Origin: Streptococcus penaeicida
GTDB taxonomy: Bacteria > Bacillota > Bacilli > Lactobacillales > Streptococcaceae
NCBI RefSeq assembly: GCF_002887775.1
Contig: NZ_LOCM01000020.1
Location: 26,548 to 90,547, forward strand
Direction of reading: 5' to 3'
Length of the DNA: 64,000 nt
Position numbers and translations under genes: made by a program. The notes below the pieces were generated by a model, which was not told where the DNA came from, searched no databases, and saw only the letters and a list, made by a program, of their open reading frames with translations. Positions 46,607 through 56,191 of the stretch are shown piece by piece (within the stretch, counting starts at the first letter, position 1; each line of letters begins with the position of its first letter).

Positions 46607-47751
46607 TTATTTTTTCTGCAAGAGTGGGAAAAGGGCCAGACTAATCACCATAAAAGCCGTACTGATTAAGAAAGGCGTTGTGAAGGCCTCCAAATGAAAG
46701 GCTGCGGGAATTTTAGTGAGTAGTACCGGCGTTAAAATAACCCCAATGTTCCCTGCGGTAATAGCCAAGCTGGTCACAAAGTGGATATGCTCTTGACTAT
46801 AGCTTTTTGCGATTAAGTAAAAGACGGATGACATGGTTCCGACAAAACTAGCTCCGATCAGAACGGAAGCCAGAACAAAGAGAATTGGCCATGGACTAAG
46901 AGCAAAGAGGAAATTGCCAAGTGCCATCAAGGCAAGCATGACTAAGAGCGCTTTTTCTTTGAGGAATTTGGTTAAGAAGCCAAATAAGAGACCAGAGAAA
47001 ATTCCTGAAAAGGCTAAAACTGTCAGCATATTACTAGCAAAGAAGCTTGAATAATGGTATTTGGTCACCAAAAGAGTTGGAATTTTAACCGTTGCCCCAA
47101 TATAAGCAACGCCCACTAAAAAAGTAATCACCATTAACATAGCAATCTTAGCATCAAAAATGCGGGCTGACTTTAAGGATACTAATTCCTTGTCTAAACC
47201 TGGTACCTTTGCATTGAAGAAGAAATAAACAGGAATAACCAGGAGGTAAACCAAGTAAGTATAATTAACGCCAATCATGAGGGCCAAACCAACCATAAAA
47301 GTGGTTAAGGCTTTACCAATATTGAGAGTCGCGGTCCGGAAACCAATCATACTAGCTCTTTCATCACCCTCATAAAAATCACTCAAGATACTGATAGACA
47401 GTGAATTATAAAGCCCAATCCCAATTCCAAGAAGTAAACGAGCTAATAGAACAAGGACAAATTTACTGGTTAAAAATGAGACAATACCTGAGATTAAAAT
47501 CAGGATTAAGCCAAGACGAATGGTCTTCAATTTACCAATTTTTGCCACCACAAGATTACTGAGGAGAACAAAAAGGGTAATCATCATGCTGGAATGGTCA
47601 CCAAGGTTTCCACAGAAGCCAAGCCAATATGGGGATTTGCCCCATGATAGAGTTGATACAACTTAGGAATGGCCGGAGCAATGGCTAAGTGTGACATCAA
47701 GAAAAGTGAAACGGACAAGATGGCCCATTTGGTCGACAATTTATGTGACAT
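46607..47751 (-). pseudogene. MFS transporter, frameshifted near the N terminus
   Basis: A 12-segment major facilitator, probably a drug or metabolite exporter. From ATG 47751 (AAGGAG upstream) the first frame reads MSHKLSTKWAILSVSLFL through ETLVTIPA. The second resumes MMITLFVLLSNLVVAKIGK near 47587 and is open to 46607. One added base makes PAMMITLF and a 381-residue protein. The loop IGKLKTIRLG resembles the MFS helix 2-3 motif. The substrate is unknown. The lesion removes the first helices if real. Confidence 0.75.
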
Positions 47752-47848
47752 AAAAAAACTCCTTAAAAAATGATCCTTAACCAGTATAGCGGTAGCAGGT
47801 CATTTTTTCAAGGATTGTGAATTATTTCATGATATTTCCATCATATTT

Positions 47849-48565
47849 TCAGTCCAAGTAGCTTTTTAAAAGGCTAATCTCCTTCTGACTTAATGTTCGA
47901 TACTTGCCGACAGCCAAATCTCCCAAGTGAAAATCTGCGAAGCTTATTCTCTTCAAAAAAGTTACCTTAAGACCATAGGCTAGGAACATTTTTTTGACTT
48001 GGTGGAATTTCCCTTCAGAGATAGTCACCTGCGCCGAAGACAAATTCGGACTGCTAGACAAAATCTCCAAGGCTGCCGCTTTACAGACCGTGCCGTCAAG
48101 GAAGCGAACCCCAGATCTGAAGAATTCAGGCGCGTCATCCCCTAAATAGCCATTAACCTCCACATAATAGGTCTTTGTGACATGGTGCTTGGGATGCAGC
48201 ATACGAAAGCCTAGGGGACCATTATCCGTTAACAAGACCAAGCCCTCCGTATCCCGATCCAGCCGACCAATGGGGTAAAGATCCGGCCAACGATCTTGAT
48301 CAGATAAGCAGTCTAGAACAGTAGGATGTTGGGCATCACTACGAGCACAGATATGTCCATTAGGTTTATTGAGAATATAATAATGATGCCCCTGCCCTTC
48401 TAACAAGTGATCTCCTAAAGTAATGGCTTGCAGGCCTGAGTCAACGTTCTGACGGCCAGAACTTGCAACTTGCCCATCTACTAAGATTTCTTGATTTTTT
48501 ATCAGTTTTTTGACCTGGCCTCTTGAGCCAATTTTTTGAGCTTCTAAAAATTTATCTAATCGCAT
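47849..48565 (-). CDS. rsuA: 16S rRNA pseudouridine synthase, RsuA family
   Basis: A 238-residue enzyme that makes pseudouridine in 16S rRNA (position 516 in E. coli). An S4 RNA-binding domain (about 1-45, MRLDKFLEAQKIGSRGQVK) precedes the catalytic domain, whose catalytic aspartate is in GRLDRDTEGLVLLT (about 98-111). The start is ATG 48565, six bases after a -10; the longer start at 48583 lies within the promoter. RsuA and RluB/E-type enzymes are hard to separate by eye. Confidence 0.85.
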   Translation of the reverse strand: MRLDKFLEAQKIGSRGQVKKLIKNQEILVDGQVASSGRQNVDSGLQAITLGDHLLEGQGHHYYILNKPNGHICARSDAQHPTVLDCLSDQDRWPDLYPIGRLDRDTEGLVLLTDNGPLGFRMLHPKHHVTKTYYVEVNGYLGDDAPEFFRSGVRFLDGTVCKAAALEILSSSPNLSSAQVTISEGKFHQVKKMFLAYGLKVTFLKRISFADFHLGDLAVGKYRTLSQKEISLLKSYLD

Positions 48566-48571
48566 AAAAAT

Positions 48572-48580
48572 AGTGTAACA
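48572..48580 (-). promoter_or_regulatory. rsuA promoter, predicted leaderless
   Basis: Minus-strand TGTTACACT (-10 TACACT at plus 48572-48577) lies exactly 6 bp from ATG 48565. It abuts the T tract of the nagB terminator, so terminator and promoter are packed together. Confidence 0.5.
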
Positions 48581-48581
48581 C

Positions 48582-48609
48582 AAAAAGCGGAAGATGGACT
48601 TCCGCTTTT
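48582..48609 (-). terminator. nagB terminator
   Basis: AAAAGCGGAAG-(5 nt)-CTTCCGCTTTT on the minus strand, just after the nagB stop. Confidence 0.85.
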
Positions 48610-48623
48610 CTTCAAGTTTTTTC

Positions 48624-49334
48624 TTAAAGGCTTTCTAATTCTGAGGCCGCCTCTTGGTCAACAATGACAATGACATTGTCATGCTTTTGCAGCACTGACG
48701 CAGGAAGATCCTCTGTTACAGGTCCAGTAATCATTTCTTTGATGGCATGGGCTTTTTCTTTGCCAAAAGCCATTAAAATAATGGTTTTTGATTTCATGAT
48801 TGATGCGATCCCCATAGAAATAGCTTGTTTAGGAACATCTTCACGAGAGGCAAAGAAACGGCTATTAGCTTCGATAGTTGATTCTTGCAAGTCCACAACA
48901 TGAGTTGTCATATCAAAAGATGTGCCAGGTTCATTAAAGCCAATGTGACCATTACGACCAATACCAAGAATTTGGAAATCGATTGGGTGTTGAGCGATGA
49001 CCCCATCATAAGCCTTTACTTCAGCATCCAAATCACTTGCAAGTCCATTTGGTAAGAAGTTTTCTTTAAAAGGTTTCGCATTAAAAAGGTTGTCACGCAT
49101 AAAGTAATCATAACTTTGGTCATGTTCTTTAGCCAGACCCACGTACTCATCTAGGTTGATGCTTGTCATATCAGTGAATTCCAAATCAGATGCCACCACT
49201 TCTTTATAAAAAGCAAGCGGTGTACTACCAGTAGCTAATCCCAATGTCTTAGCCCCATCTGCCATAGCTTCTTTCAATAACGTAAAGGCCACTTGGCCAC
49301 CTTCTGTTTGATTTTGAACACGAATAACTTTCAT
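48624..49334 (-). CDS. nagB: glucosamine-6-phosphate deaminase
   Basis: Converts glucosamine 6-phosphate to fructose 6-phosphate and ammonia in amino-sugar use. The 236-residue (short, Gram-positive type) protein has [13 protein letters not shown] (about 33-45), NLDEYVGL with the catalytic aspartate (about 60) and [14 protein letters not shown] (about 126-139). It is monocistronic, with two NagR-type operators at its promoter. Confidence 0.96.
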   Translation of the reverse strand: MKVIRVQNQTEGGQVAFTLLKEAMADGAKTLGLATGSTPLAFYKEVVASDLEFTDMTSINLDEYVGLAKEHDQSYDYFMRDNLFNAKPFKENFLPNGLASDLDAEVKAYDGVIAQHPIDFQILGIGRNGHIGFNEPGTSFDMTTHVVDLQESTIEANSRFFASREDVPKQAISMGIASIMKSKTIILMAFGKEKAHAIKEMITGPVTEDLPASVLQKHDNVIVIVDQEAASELESL

Positions 49335-49348
49335 GATATCTCCTTTAT

Positions 49349-49401
49349 TGGTATAGACCTATTTATAATTCTATTATATGGTATAGACCAATATTTGTCA
49401 A
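49349..49401 (-). promoter_or_regulatory. nagB promoter with two NagR-type operators
   Basis: On the minus strand -35 TTGACA (49396-49401), 17-bp spacer, -10 TATAAT (49373-49378). TGGTATAGACCA (49379-49390) fills the spacer next to the -10, and TGGTATAGACCT (49349-49360) lies between the start and the ribosome site, 30 bp away. Both match the NagR/DasR-type consensus TGGTCTAGACCA. A GntR-family repressor released by glucosamine 6-phosphate is expected. Confidence 0.8.
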
Positions 49402-49507
49402 CTATCATTTCTTTTTTAAGCTAGACTAATGACGTAGTATCACGAGCATGCTATAATAGTTAAGATTTGGTTTGCCTGGACAGGATAAAACCAGTAAAGG
49501 AGCAAGA

Positions 49508-50536
49508 ATGAATACAAACGATTTTGATTTTGAATTACCCGAAGAATTAATCGCCCAAACACCACTGGAACAAAGAGATAGCTCAAAGCTACTGATTATT
49601 GATCACGAAAAAAAGACCATGGTTGACAGCCACTTCGATCACATCATCGACCAACTCAATCCAGGCGATGCCCTAGTTATGAATAATACCCGCGTCTTAC
49701 CAGCCCGCCTACATGGTGAAAAACCAGATACCCACGGGCATGTAGAGCTTTTACTTTTGAAAAATACCCAAGGGGATGACTGGGAGGTACTGGCTAAACC
49801 GGCCAAACGCCTTAAGGTTGGAAGCCAAATCTCATTTGGTGATGGTCGCTTAAAAGCAACTGTCCTTGAAGAACTTGAGCATGGTGGTAGAATCGTCTCC
49901 TTTTCTTATGAAGGTATCTTCTTAGAAGTCTTGGAAAGCCTTGGCGAAATGCCACTCCCACCATACATTCATGAAAAATTAGAGGATTCTGAACGTTACC
50001 AAACCGTTTATGCTAAAGAAAACGGTTCTGCGGCAGCCCCCACAGCTGGCCTCCATTTCACTCAGGAATTATTGGAAAAAATTCAGGCTAAAGGGGTTCA
50101 TTTGGTATACCTAACCCTTCACGTCGGACTTGGTACCTTCCGTCCGGTATCGGTCGATAATGTTGATGCTCATGAAATGCACTCTGAGTTCTACCATCTA
50201 TCAGAAGAGTCTGCCCAAATCCTTCGCGATGTTAAAAAAGCGGGTGGTCGTGTTGTCGCAGTCGGAACAACTTCAATCCGAACTTTAGAAACGATTGGTA
50301 GCAAATTTAAGGGAGAGATCCAAGCTGATTCTGGTTGGACAAATATCTTTATCAAACCGGGTTACAAATTTACAGTTGTTGATGCCTTTTCAACCAACTT
50401 CCACTTACCAAAATCTACTTTAGTCATGCTTGTATCGGCCTTCGCTGGACGCGAATTTGTCCTTGAAGCTTACAAACATGCCGTTGACGAAAAATACCGA
50501 TTCTTTAGTTTCGGTGACGCTATGTTTGTAAAATAG
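49508..50536 (+). CDS. queA: S-adenosylmethionine:tRNA ribosyltransferase-isomerase
   Basis: Adds the cyclopentenediol part to preQ1 in tRNA, the penultimate step of queuosine synthesis. ATG 49508 follows AAAGGAGC and gives 342 residues; an in-frame ATG at 49472 lacks that site. Conserved blocks are [21 protein letters not shown] at the start (residues 4-24), [13 protein letters not shown] (about 176-188) and [20 protein letters not shown] upstream (TATAAT 49452-49457) is a good extended -10. Confidence 0.95.
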   Translation: MNTNDFDFELPEELIAQTPLEQRDSSKLLIIDHEKKTMVDSHFDHIIDQLNPGDALVMNNTRVLPARLHGEKPDTHGHVELLLLKNTQGDDWEVLAKPAKRLKVGSQISFGDGRLKATVLEELEHGGRIVSFSYEGIFLEVLESLGEMPLPPYIHEKLEDSERYQTVYAKENGSAAAPTAGLHFTQELLEKIQAKGVHLVYLTLHVGLGTFRPVSVDNVDAHEMHSEFYHLSEESAQILRDVKKAGGRVVAVGTTSIRTLETIGSKFKGEIQADSGWTNIFIKPGYKFTVVDAFSTNFHLPKSTLVMLVSAFAGREFVLEAYKHAVDEKYRFFSFGDAMFVK

Positions 50537-50622
50537 TCAGCCTTAAAAAAGACAGACAACTTTAAAAAATTGATTTTGCACTAAAAATAATATACCTACG
50601 GCTTTATTTATTTAATAGCAAA

Positions 50623-50655
50623 AAAATAACCGAGATTTATGTCTCGGTTATTTTG
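50623..50655. terminator. bidirectional terminator between queA and the serine hydrolase gene
   Basis: AAAATAACCGAGA (50623-50635) pairs with TCTCGGTTATTTT (50642-50654) around TTTATG, serving both converging genes. Confidence 0.85.
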
Positions 50656-50664
50656 GCTTCAAAT

Positions 50665-51719
50665 TTATTCTTTATTTTGATTAACACGATGCCACTCATT
50701 TATGACATAAGTTAAACCAACTAGTTGGTTGTAACCAGGACCAGAAATTTCTTCAGATTTCTCAGTTGACCCACCCAAATTTTTTGTGTAAAGAGCAATC
50801 ATGTAGGGACTCTTTTCGCAGACAATAGCATCTACATTGAGAGCTTCACGTACGTAGCCCGGCTTTTGATAAACCACTAAATCTGCAGGCAAATAAGTCT
50901 TATAATACTGACCTGGGAAAGATTCGCCAATGTAATATAAAATATCCTTATACTTTTCTTTATGTTTCCAAAGGTAATCTAAGACTTGGATATAGTAATC
51001 TGTTGTAGTCTTATTACCTTCCTCACGAATAGTCTTTATTTCTGCTTTTGATTTACCATAACGACTAAACTTTTTGTAGGCTTTTTCCATGCCTCCTAAA
51101 CGTTCCGCTAAGGCGTAGGCAGGCGTATTCTCAGAATAAACTAAAGAATATTCTTGCATATCTGGAATTGACATGGCTCCAGCAAATTGGTTAACATAAG
51201 CATTATGTTCCATTAAATACTCATAAGTTGTATTTGTGATGTCAAAGCGCTCGTCTAGAGTGTATTTACCCTTTTCCACTTCATCAACTACCAACATATT
51301 TAAAGGTAATTTATAAGTTGAACCAGCAGTCATAGGTTGGGTTTCATTCATGGAATACATTTTACCCGATTCAATATCTTTGTAAGTAAAAGCAATTTGT
51401 GAATGATCAATACCAAATTCATCCAAATAAGCCTTAACGGTATCAACTAAACTTAATTTATCGTATTCATAATATAAACCTAAAGAATCCATCCGCGCTA
51501 AATCAGCATCCATAACTGCCTTTTTTAGCCTCCGCAGATTTTTTCTTTGGGCTTTTTCTTTTTTTCTTAATAATTTTTTTTTACTTCATCTTTATGTGAA
51601 TGGGCTTTGCCTTTTTCTAAAGCTGAAACGGTTACAACTAGACCTAAAAAAAGAGCTAGTATAGCTAAAACAACGATTTTAACAGTTTCTGGCATCCCAA
51701 AAAATTTTCTATCACGCAC
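50665..51719 (-). pseudogene. membrane-anchored serine hydrolase (class A beta-lactamase fold), frameshifted in a poly-A tract
   Basis: From GTG 51719 (AGGAGATGAGATT upstream) the first frame has a single membrane segment (about residues 11-32) and then breaks at nine A (minus strand; plus 51574-51582). With ten A it continues KLLRKKEKAQRKNLRRLKKA and joins the catalytic domain, 351 residues in all. The catalytic domain has the SxxK motif STYK in TAGSTYKLPLNM, a YSEN that fits SxN, and the EGNKTTTDYYI region. So it is a penicillin-recognising fold displayed outside the cell behind a very basic linker. No classical KTG was certain (QKPG is the candidate). The substrate is unknown. Confidence 0.75.
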
Positions 51720-51997
51720 AATCTCATCTCCTATAATTATATTTTATATTAATTTAATAAAAAAGCAAGGCTTTGTTGCAAATTTTCGACATTAGTATGT
51801 CATTTTGATTACAAAACCTATGTTTTATGGTGTTTTCAAATAATAATAAAATTTTAGAGGTCTCTTTTGTTAAAAAATTAGTAATTTTTTATTTTTTATT
51901 TAATTTTGATGAGATATTCATTTCAAAAATACAAAATTCAATACAATCAGCTCTCTTCAAGTGGAAAGAAATAAGTCATGAAATCATTCATAAAAAA

Positions 51998-52023
51998 AGA
52001 GAGTATCAAATTGATACTCTCTA
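51998..52023 (-). terminator. second terminator downstream of sodA
   Basis: AGAGAGTATCAA pairs with TTGATACTCTCT, then T7 on the minus strand. It lies about 45 bp beyond the first sodA terminator, so it may end a separate short transcript. Confidence 0.8.
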
Positions 52024-52065
52024 GAACTTAGCTTTTCATCTACCCACTACAGTTGTCAAAGAGCC

Positions 52066-52093
52066 AAAAAAACTGATCCTGAGGATCAGTTTC
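52066..52093 (-). terminator. sodA terminator
   Basis: AAACTGATCC-TCA-GGATCAGTTT then T on the minus strand, shortly after the sodA stop. Confidence 0.85.
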
Positions 52094-52115
52094 TATAGTT
52101 TTGCCAAGCTTCTTC

Positions 52116-52724
52116 TTATGCTTTTGCTGCTTGATATAATTCATCAACTTTATTCCAGTTGATAATTTCAAAGAAAGCTTTGATGTAGTTTGGACGTACA
52201 TTACGGTAGTTGAGGTAGTAAGCATGTTCCCAAACATCAAGACCTAAGATAGGTTTCTTACCTTGTGAAATAGGTGTATCTTGATTTGCAGTTGAGATAA
52301 CTTCAAGTTTACCTTCTCCATTAACAACTAACCATGCCCAACCAGAACCGAAACGGCCAGTTGCTGCAGCTGTGAAAGATTCTTTAAAGGCATCAAATGA
52401 ACCAAATGCTTGGTCAATAGCAGATGCAACATCGCTAGTGATTTCAGTTTTTTCAGGTGATAATAATTCCCAGAAAAGAGCGTGGTTAAGGTGTCCACCA
52501 CCATTGTTAATCAAGGCTTGACGGATATCTTCAGGAATAGAGTCAACATTTGCTAAAAGTTCTTCAACATTTTCACCTAATTCAGGATGTTTTTTTAAAG
52601 CTGCATTTGCATTAGCAACATAAGTTGCATGGTGTTTATCATGGTGAAGAGTCATAGTCTCTTTGTCAATTTGTGGTTCAAGTGCATCATATGCGTATGG
52701 AAGTTCAGGTAAAATAATAGCCAT
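52116..52724 (-). CDS. sodA: superoxide dismutase (Mn/Fe family)
   Basis: Cytoplasmic dismutase of 202 residues that removes superoxide. Metal ligands are visible in [11 protein letters not shown] (about 26-36), GHLNHALFW (about 79-87) and DVWEHAYY (about 163-170). GGG and GSGWAWL patterns fit the streptococcal manganese or cambialistic type. ATG 52724 is preceded by AGAGGAA; a start at 52787 would lie in the promoter. Confidence 0.97.
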   Translation of the reverse strand: MAIILPELPYAYDALEPQIDKETMTLHHDKHHATYVANANAALKKHPELGENVEELLANVDSIPEDIRQALINNGGGHLNHALFWELLSPEKTEITSDVASAIDQAFGSFDAFKESFTAAATGRFGSGWAWLVVNGEGKLEVISTANQDTPISQGKKPILGLDVWEHAYYLNYRNVRPNYIKAFFEIINWNKVDELYQAAKA

Positions 52725-52758
52725 TAGGTATTCCTCTTTTCCTTTATTTGATAAGTCT

Positions 52759-52787
52759 ATATTAACGTAATTTGGTAGAGCTTTCAA
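52759..52787 (-). promoter_or_regulatory. sodA promoter
   Basis: On the minus strand -35 TTGAAA (52782-52787), 17-bp spacer, -10 TAATAT (52759-52764). Confidence 0.6.
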
Positions 52788-52844
52788 CTATTTTGATTAA
52801 TAGGAAACAAGTCATTTAAGCTCTTGGAAAGACTTTCTTAACCG

Positions 52845-53875
52845 TCAATCAACCATGATTTTAAGCATTGCTAAATCAAATAAATAGGCCTTATCATTGA
52901 CACCCGTTTTGATCTGATAATCTGTCTCAATTAGGTATGCACACATTTCTTCAAAAAACTTAACCGCAGTTGTCGGGAATCTCTCAGGGCGTATTTAACT
53001 TGAAAAGGATTAACCATTCGTCCCATTAATTCAGATAAACTTTGAACAATGGCCTGTTCATTCTTTCCTTGCTTTTGTAAAATCGCAATTTGCAGGAATA
53101 GACGGAATTGTCCCAATAAAATAGCGATTAATTTGACTTCATCTTCACCAGCCAGTCTTAAGTCATGAACCAAATCAGTAACCTGAGCACTTTCCTTTTG
53201 AATTAAAAACCGCGATAAATCAAAAATATTATCTTGTAAGGTCTTCGGTATCGCTTCTTCGATATCCGTCAAGGTTATATGACCATCTTTTTTGTAAGAG
53301 CTTAAAAACCTTAGATTTTTGACCATTTGACTAAAATCACCATTAGCTTTAGCAAATAAGCGATCAAAAACACCACTATCAAAGCTTAGCCCTAATTCAT
53401 TTCCATAAGATTGAAAATAAGACTTTAATTCCTGCTCTTTTAAGAGATTTGCTTCAAATAGCTGGGCATCTCTTTTCAAGAGCTTAACAATCCGTCTTTT
53501 TCCATCCAATTTACCTGGAGCAAAAATAATCAGGCGTGTCGTTTCTAAAGGATTTTCTAGATAAGCTTCCAAGGCTTTTAATTCTTGTTCTTTTAGATAG
53601 TTCTTTTTTTGTGTGGTAATATCTAATAATTGGTCAAAAATAACAATCTTGGCATCTGCAAAAAAGGGTAGGCTCAAAAGATCCATTTCAGCATCTTGAT
53701 AGACACCTTCAGACATATCAAAATAGGAATAGACCAAATCATCTTTGTCATAGCCAATTGTTTCCAATAGTCTTTCTTTGATTTGACTGTATTGGCCAAA
53801 ATCTTCACCAGTCACCAGAGTAATCAAGTCTAAATTTTCTTTAGACAATTTTTTTAATTTTTCAATTGCAATCAT
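52845..53875 (-). pseudogene. holA: DNA polymerase III delta subunit, frameshifted near the C terminus
   Basis: Clamp-loader delta subunit that opens the sliding clamp. The first frame (from ATG 53875) ends at SFLKKCVHT. The alternate frame continues KFFEEMCAYLIETDYQIKTG through NDKAYLFDLAMLKIMVD to 52845, the normal HolA end. One missing base near 52970-52985 explains this, and correction gives 343 residues. holA is essential, so an error in the sequence is likely. It has a TATAAT six bases before the ATG and is probably translated from a leaderless mRNA. Confidence 0.87.
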
Positions 53876-53881
53876 GTCCCT

Positions 53882-53890
53882 ATTATATCA
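53882..53890 (-). promoter_or_regulatory. holA promoter, predicted leaderless
   Basis: Minus-strand TGATATAAT (TATAAT at plus 53882-53887), then 6 bp (AGGGAC) to ATG 53875. Confidence 0.6.
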
Positions 53891-53947
53891 AAATTATCGA
53901 CTATTATATGCATCATCCTTCAACTAATCAAAATTAATGATAGTGAC

Positions 53948-56191
53948 TTAGTGGCAAGTTTCCACCTGCCACTCCTTCCAACCAGTAAAACGAATGGCCC
54001 CCTGTTGATCCGTTCGATAAACTGTCATCCCCCTCTCCCTAAATCGGTTTAAGGTCTCAGGATGTGGGTGATGAAAGTGATTATTTTTCCCGGCTGAAAC
54101 CAAGGCAACTTTTGCAGAAATGTGTTTGAGAAAAACTTTAGAAGAAGAACCTTTTGAACCATGATGACCTGCCTTTAAAATGTCTACAGGTAAGTGGGTG
54201 TATTCCTCCATAATATCTTCTTCACCTTCAGCTTCCAAATCACCTGTAAAGAGAAAGTTTTGATTGAGTAGTTTCCCATAAAGGGTAATCGAGTCGTTAT
54301 TTTTACCATCACCAATTTTCCAGGGGTATAAAACCTGTAAATAAGAACCCATAATTGGCAAGCGGTCACCTGCTTTGACGACACTTGTTGGAACATTTAT
54401 TTTTTTTAGCCTTGAAAGAAAAGCACTATTCTTTAAACTTCCCTGACTGACTAATATCTCTTTAATATTAATATGCCTTGCTACAGCTTCCATATCTCCA
54501 ACATGATCATTATCCGTATGCGTCAAAACCAGTTGATCTATCTTACTGATACCACGGCTTTTTAGATAGGGTATTAGCGTTCCCTCAGCATTTGCCTCTT
54601 GGTACTTCTTCTGCCAAGCCTCTTTCCCTTGAAAATGTTGACTTCCCCCTACATCAATTAAAATGGTTCGATTCCAAGTATCTCGTATCAAAATACTATC
54701 TCCTTGCCCTATATCAACAATGGTTACTTCATTGGTAAATGGCAGCCTGATGCTAAATGATAATACAAAAATGACCACTAGGATTCCAATAGTCTTTCTA
54801 AACTCCTTAATGACATGTAAAAGAAAGCCAATTAAAAAGATTAAAAGTAAAAATTGAAAGCTATTAGGTTTTCCGAAAATAATTGCTCTGCTAAAATGTT
54901 GCCCTAAACTGCTAACTAATCTTTCCATTAACATAAAGATAGGATTAAAAGAGCTTAGCTTAACAATAGGTGATAAGAGAAAAGCAAGGCAAAGAGCAGG
55001 TAGAATAAGACTATCAAAAAGTAGGGAAAAGACCGCTGTTAGGATAATAGCAACTGGGTTAAACTGGCCAAAGAATATCATTAAGAAAGGCAGGAGACAA
55101 ATACTAAGCACAAATGTTTCCACAAGGATTCGTTTCTTTCCTTCATAGTGGTCACAACTAATAATTGTAATGAAAAAAGCGTAAGCAAAAGAAAGGATTC
55201 CTCCAATACTATGAAGAAAATTAGGCTGAAAAAAGAACATGAGAAGGAAAGCTAGAGAAAGATTATCCAATCCTTTCACCTGGAAATTTCTTAAATTTCT
55301 TTGCAGTAAACTTCTAATAACGGAAATACTTAATCCAGTTAAAAAAGCATAAACAATTGAGAAAGGCAAATCAAAATAGGGAAAATGATCCTTTGGAATA
55401 CCACAAATGACGAGGAATTTTCGAAAAAGATTGAGAAAAAAGGAAACTTGCATTCCTGACAAGGCAAAAAGATGAATGATTCCTAATTGACTATAAATCT
55501 GGGTCATTTGACCAAATGATTTATCCAGATAACCAAATAATAGGCCCGTCATGTAATCCGACATGGGCTTTGGAAATTGTCTTTGGCAAAGAACAATTCC
55601 TTGCCGTCTCCACTTTCTTAAATGCTCAAAAATAGAATTTGCTTTTGAAATCCTTATATTCCTTATGTCACTTATTCGACCGACCCTATATATCCCTTGT
55701 TTTTTTAAAAATTCCCGATAGTCAAAGCCTGAAAAATTTCGCATTTGTTCAGCTTTTTCAAGTTTAATAGCTGCAGAAATTAAGAGAAAATCAGAATTTC
55801 CTTTAAAAAAATCAGCTTCTTTCTTACTTTTCAATCGATAAAAGATTTTGTAATTATTGTCATGATAATCAGAAGCTATAAATGCCATGGAATCACCATT
55901 TATGGATTGGCTATCTGGTATTAAGCGAACCTGATTAGGATTTATGACTTGCTTATTCATCGCTTTTTGCTCTTTCACTTCTTGCAGAAAAAAATAGCCC
56001 GTCGCAAAAAGAAGGAGACAGATCATTTTAATAAATAACTTAGGATAATTTTTGATCAAGAGATATGCTGCTAGTAAGTCTACAAGAAACAAAGGCCAAC
56101 TTGGATAATGAAAACTATAAAAGGCCAATAAAAGGAGGTAAGTGAATTGAATAAGTGGTATAGGAAATCGCTTAGTCAAGGCTGATTTCAT
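53948..56191 (-). CDS. comEC: competence DNA channel ComEC
   Basis: The inner-membrane channel that takes up single-stranded DNA in transformation. The 747-residue protein has an N-terminal DUF4131 part with two or three membrane helices, the Competence domain (about 215-470, many hydrophobic segments, including LFALSGMQVSFF) and a C-terminal metallo-beta-lactamase-like domain with LTHTDNDHVGD and KAGHHGSKGSSS. It is full length and overlaps comEA by 20 bp. Confidence 0.95.
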   Translation of the reverse strand: MKSALTKRFPIPLIQFTYLLLLAFYSFHYPSWPLFLVDLLAAYLLIKNYPKLFIKMICLLLFATGYFFLQEVKEQKAMNKQVINPNQVRLIPDSQSINGDSMAFIASDYHDNNYKIFYRLKSKKEADFFKGNSDFLLISAAIKLEKAEQMRNFSGFDYREFLKKQGIYRVGRISDIRNIRISKANSIFEHLRKWRRQGIVLCQRQFPKPMSDYMTGLLFGYLDKSFGQMTQIYSQLGIIHLFALSGMQVSFFLNLFRKFLVICGIPKDHFPYFDLPFSIVYAFLTGLSISVIRSLLQRNLRNFQVKGLDNLSLAFLLMFFFQPNFLHSIGGILSFAYAFFITIISCDHYEGKKRILVETFVLSICLLPFLMIFFGQFNPVAIILTAVFSLLFDSLILPALCLAFLLSPIVKLSSFNPIFMLMERLVSSLGQHFSRAIIFGKPNSFQFLLLIFLIGFLLHVIKEFRKTIGILVVIFVLSFSIRLPFTNEVTIVDIGQGDSILIRDTWNRTILIDVGGSQHFQGKEAWQKKYQEANAEGTLIPYLKSRGISKIDQLVLTHTDNDHVGDMEAVARHINIKEILVSQGSLKNSAFLSRLKKINVPTSVVKAGDRLPIMGSYLQVLYPWKIGDGKNNDSITLYGKLLNQNFLFTGDLEAEGEEDIMEEYTHLPVDILKAGHHGSKGSSSKVFLKHISAKVALVSAGKNNHFHHPHPETLNRFRERGMTVYRTDQQGAIRFTGWKEWQVETCH

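Larger units (their letters stand above)
51720..52115. other. AT-rich intergenic region between the serine hydrolase gene and sodA
   Basis: It holds two sodA-side terminators (51998-52022, 52069-52091) and no convincing gene. A 65-codon plus-strand frame (51827-52024) ends inside a terminator hairpin and has no ribosome site. Two short stretches look like insertion-sequence ends: GGCTTTGTTGCAAATTTTC at about 51767 on the plus strand, and GGCTCTTTGACAACTGTAG at about 52067-52049 on the minus strand. These resemblances come from memory only. Confidence 0.4.

Noticed and set aside
51827..52024. 65-codon plus-strand frame before sodA
   Set aside because: It ends inside a perfect terminator hairpin, has no ribosome site, and its composition matches AT-rich noncoding DNA.
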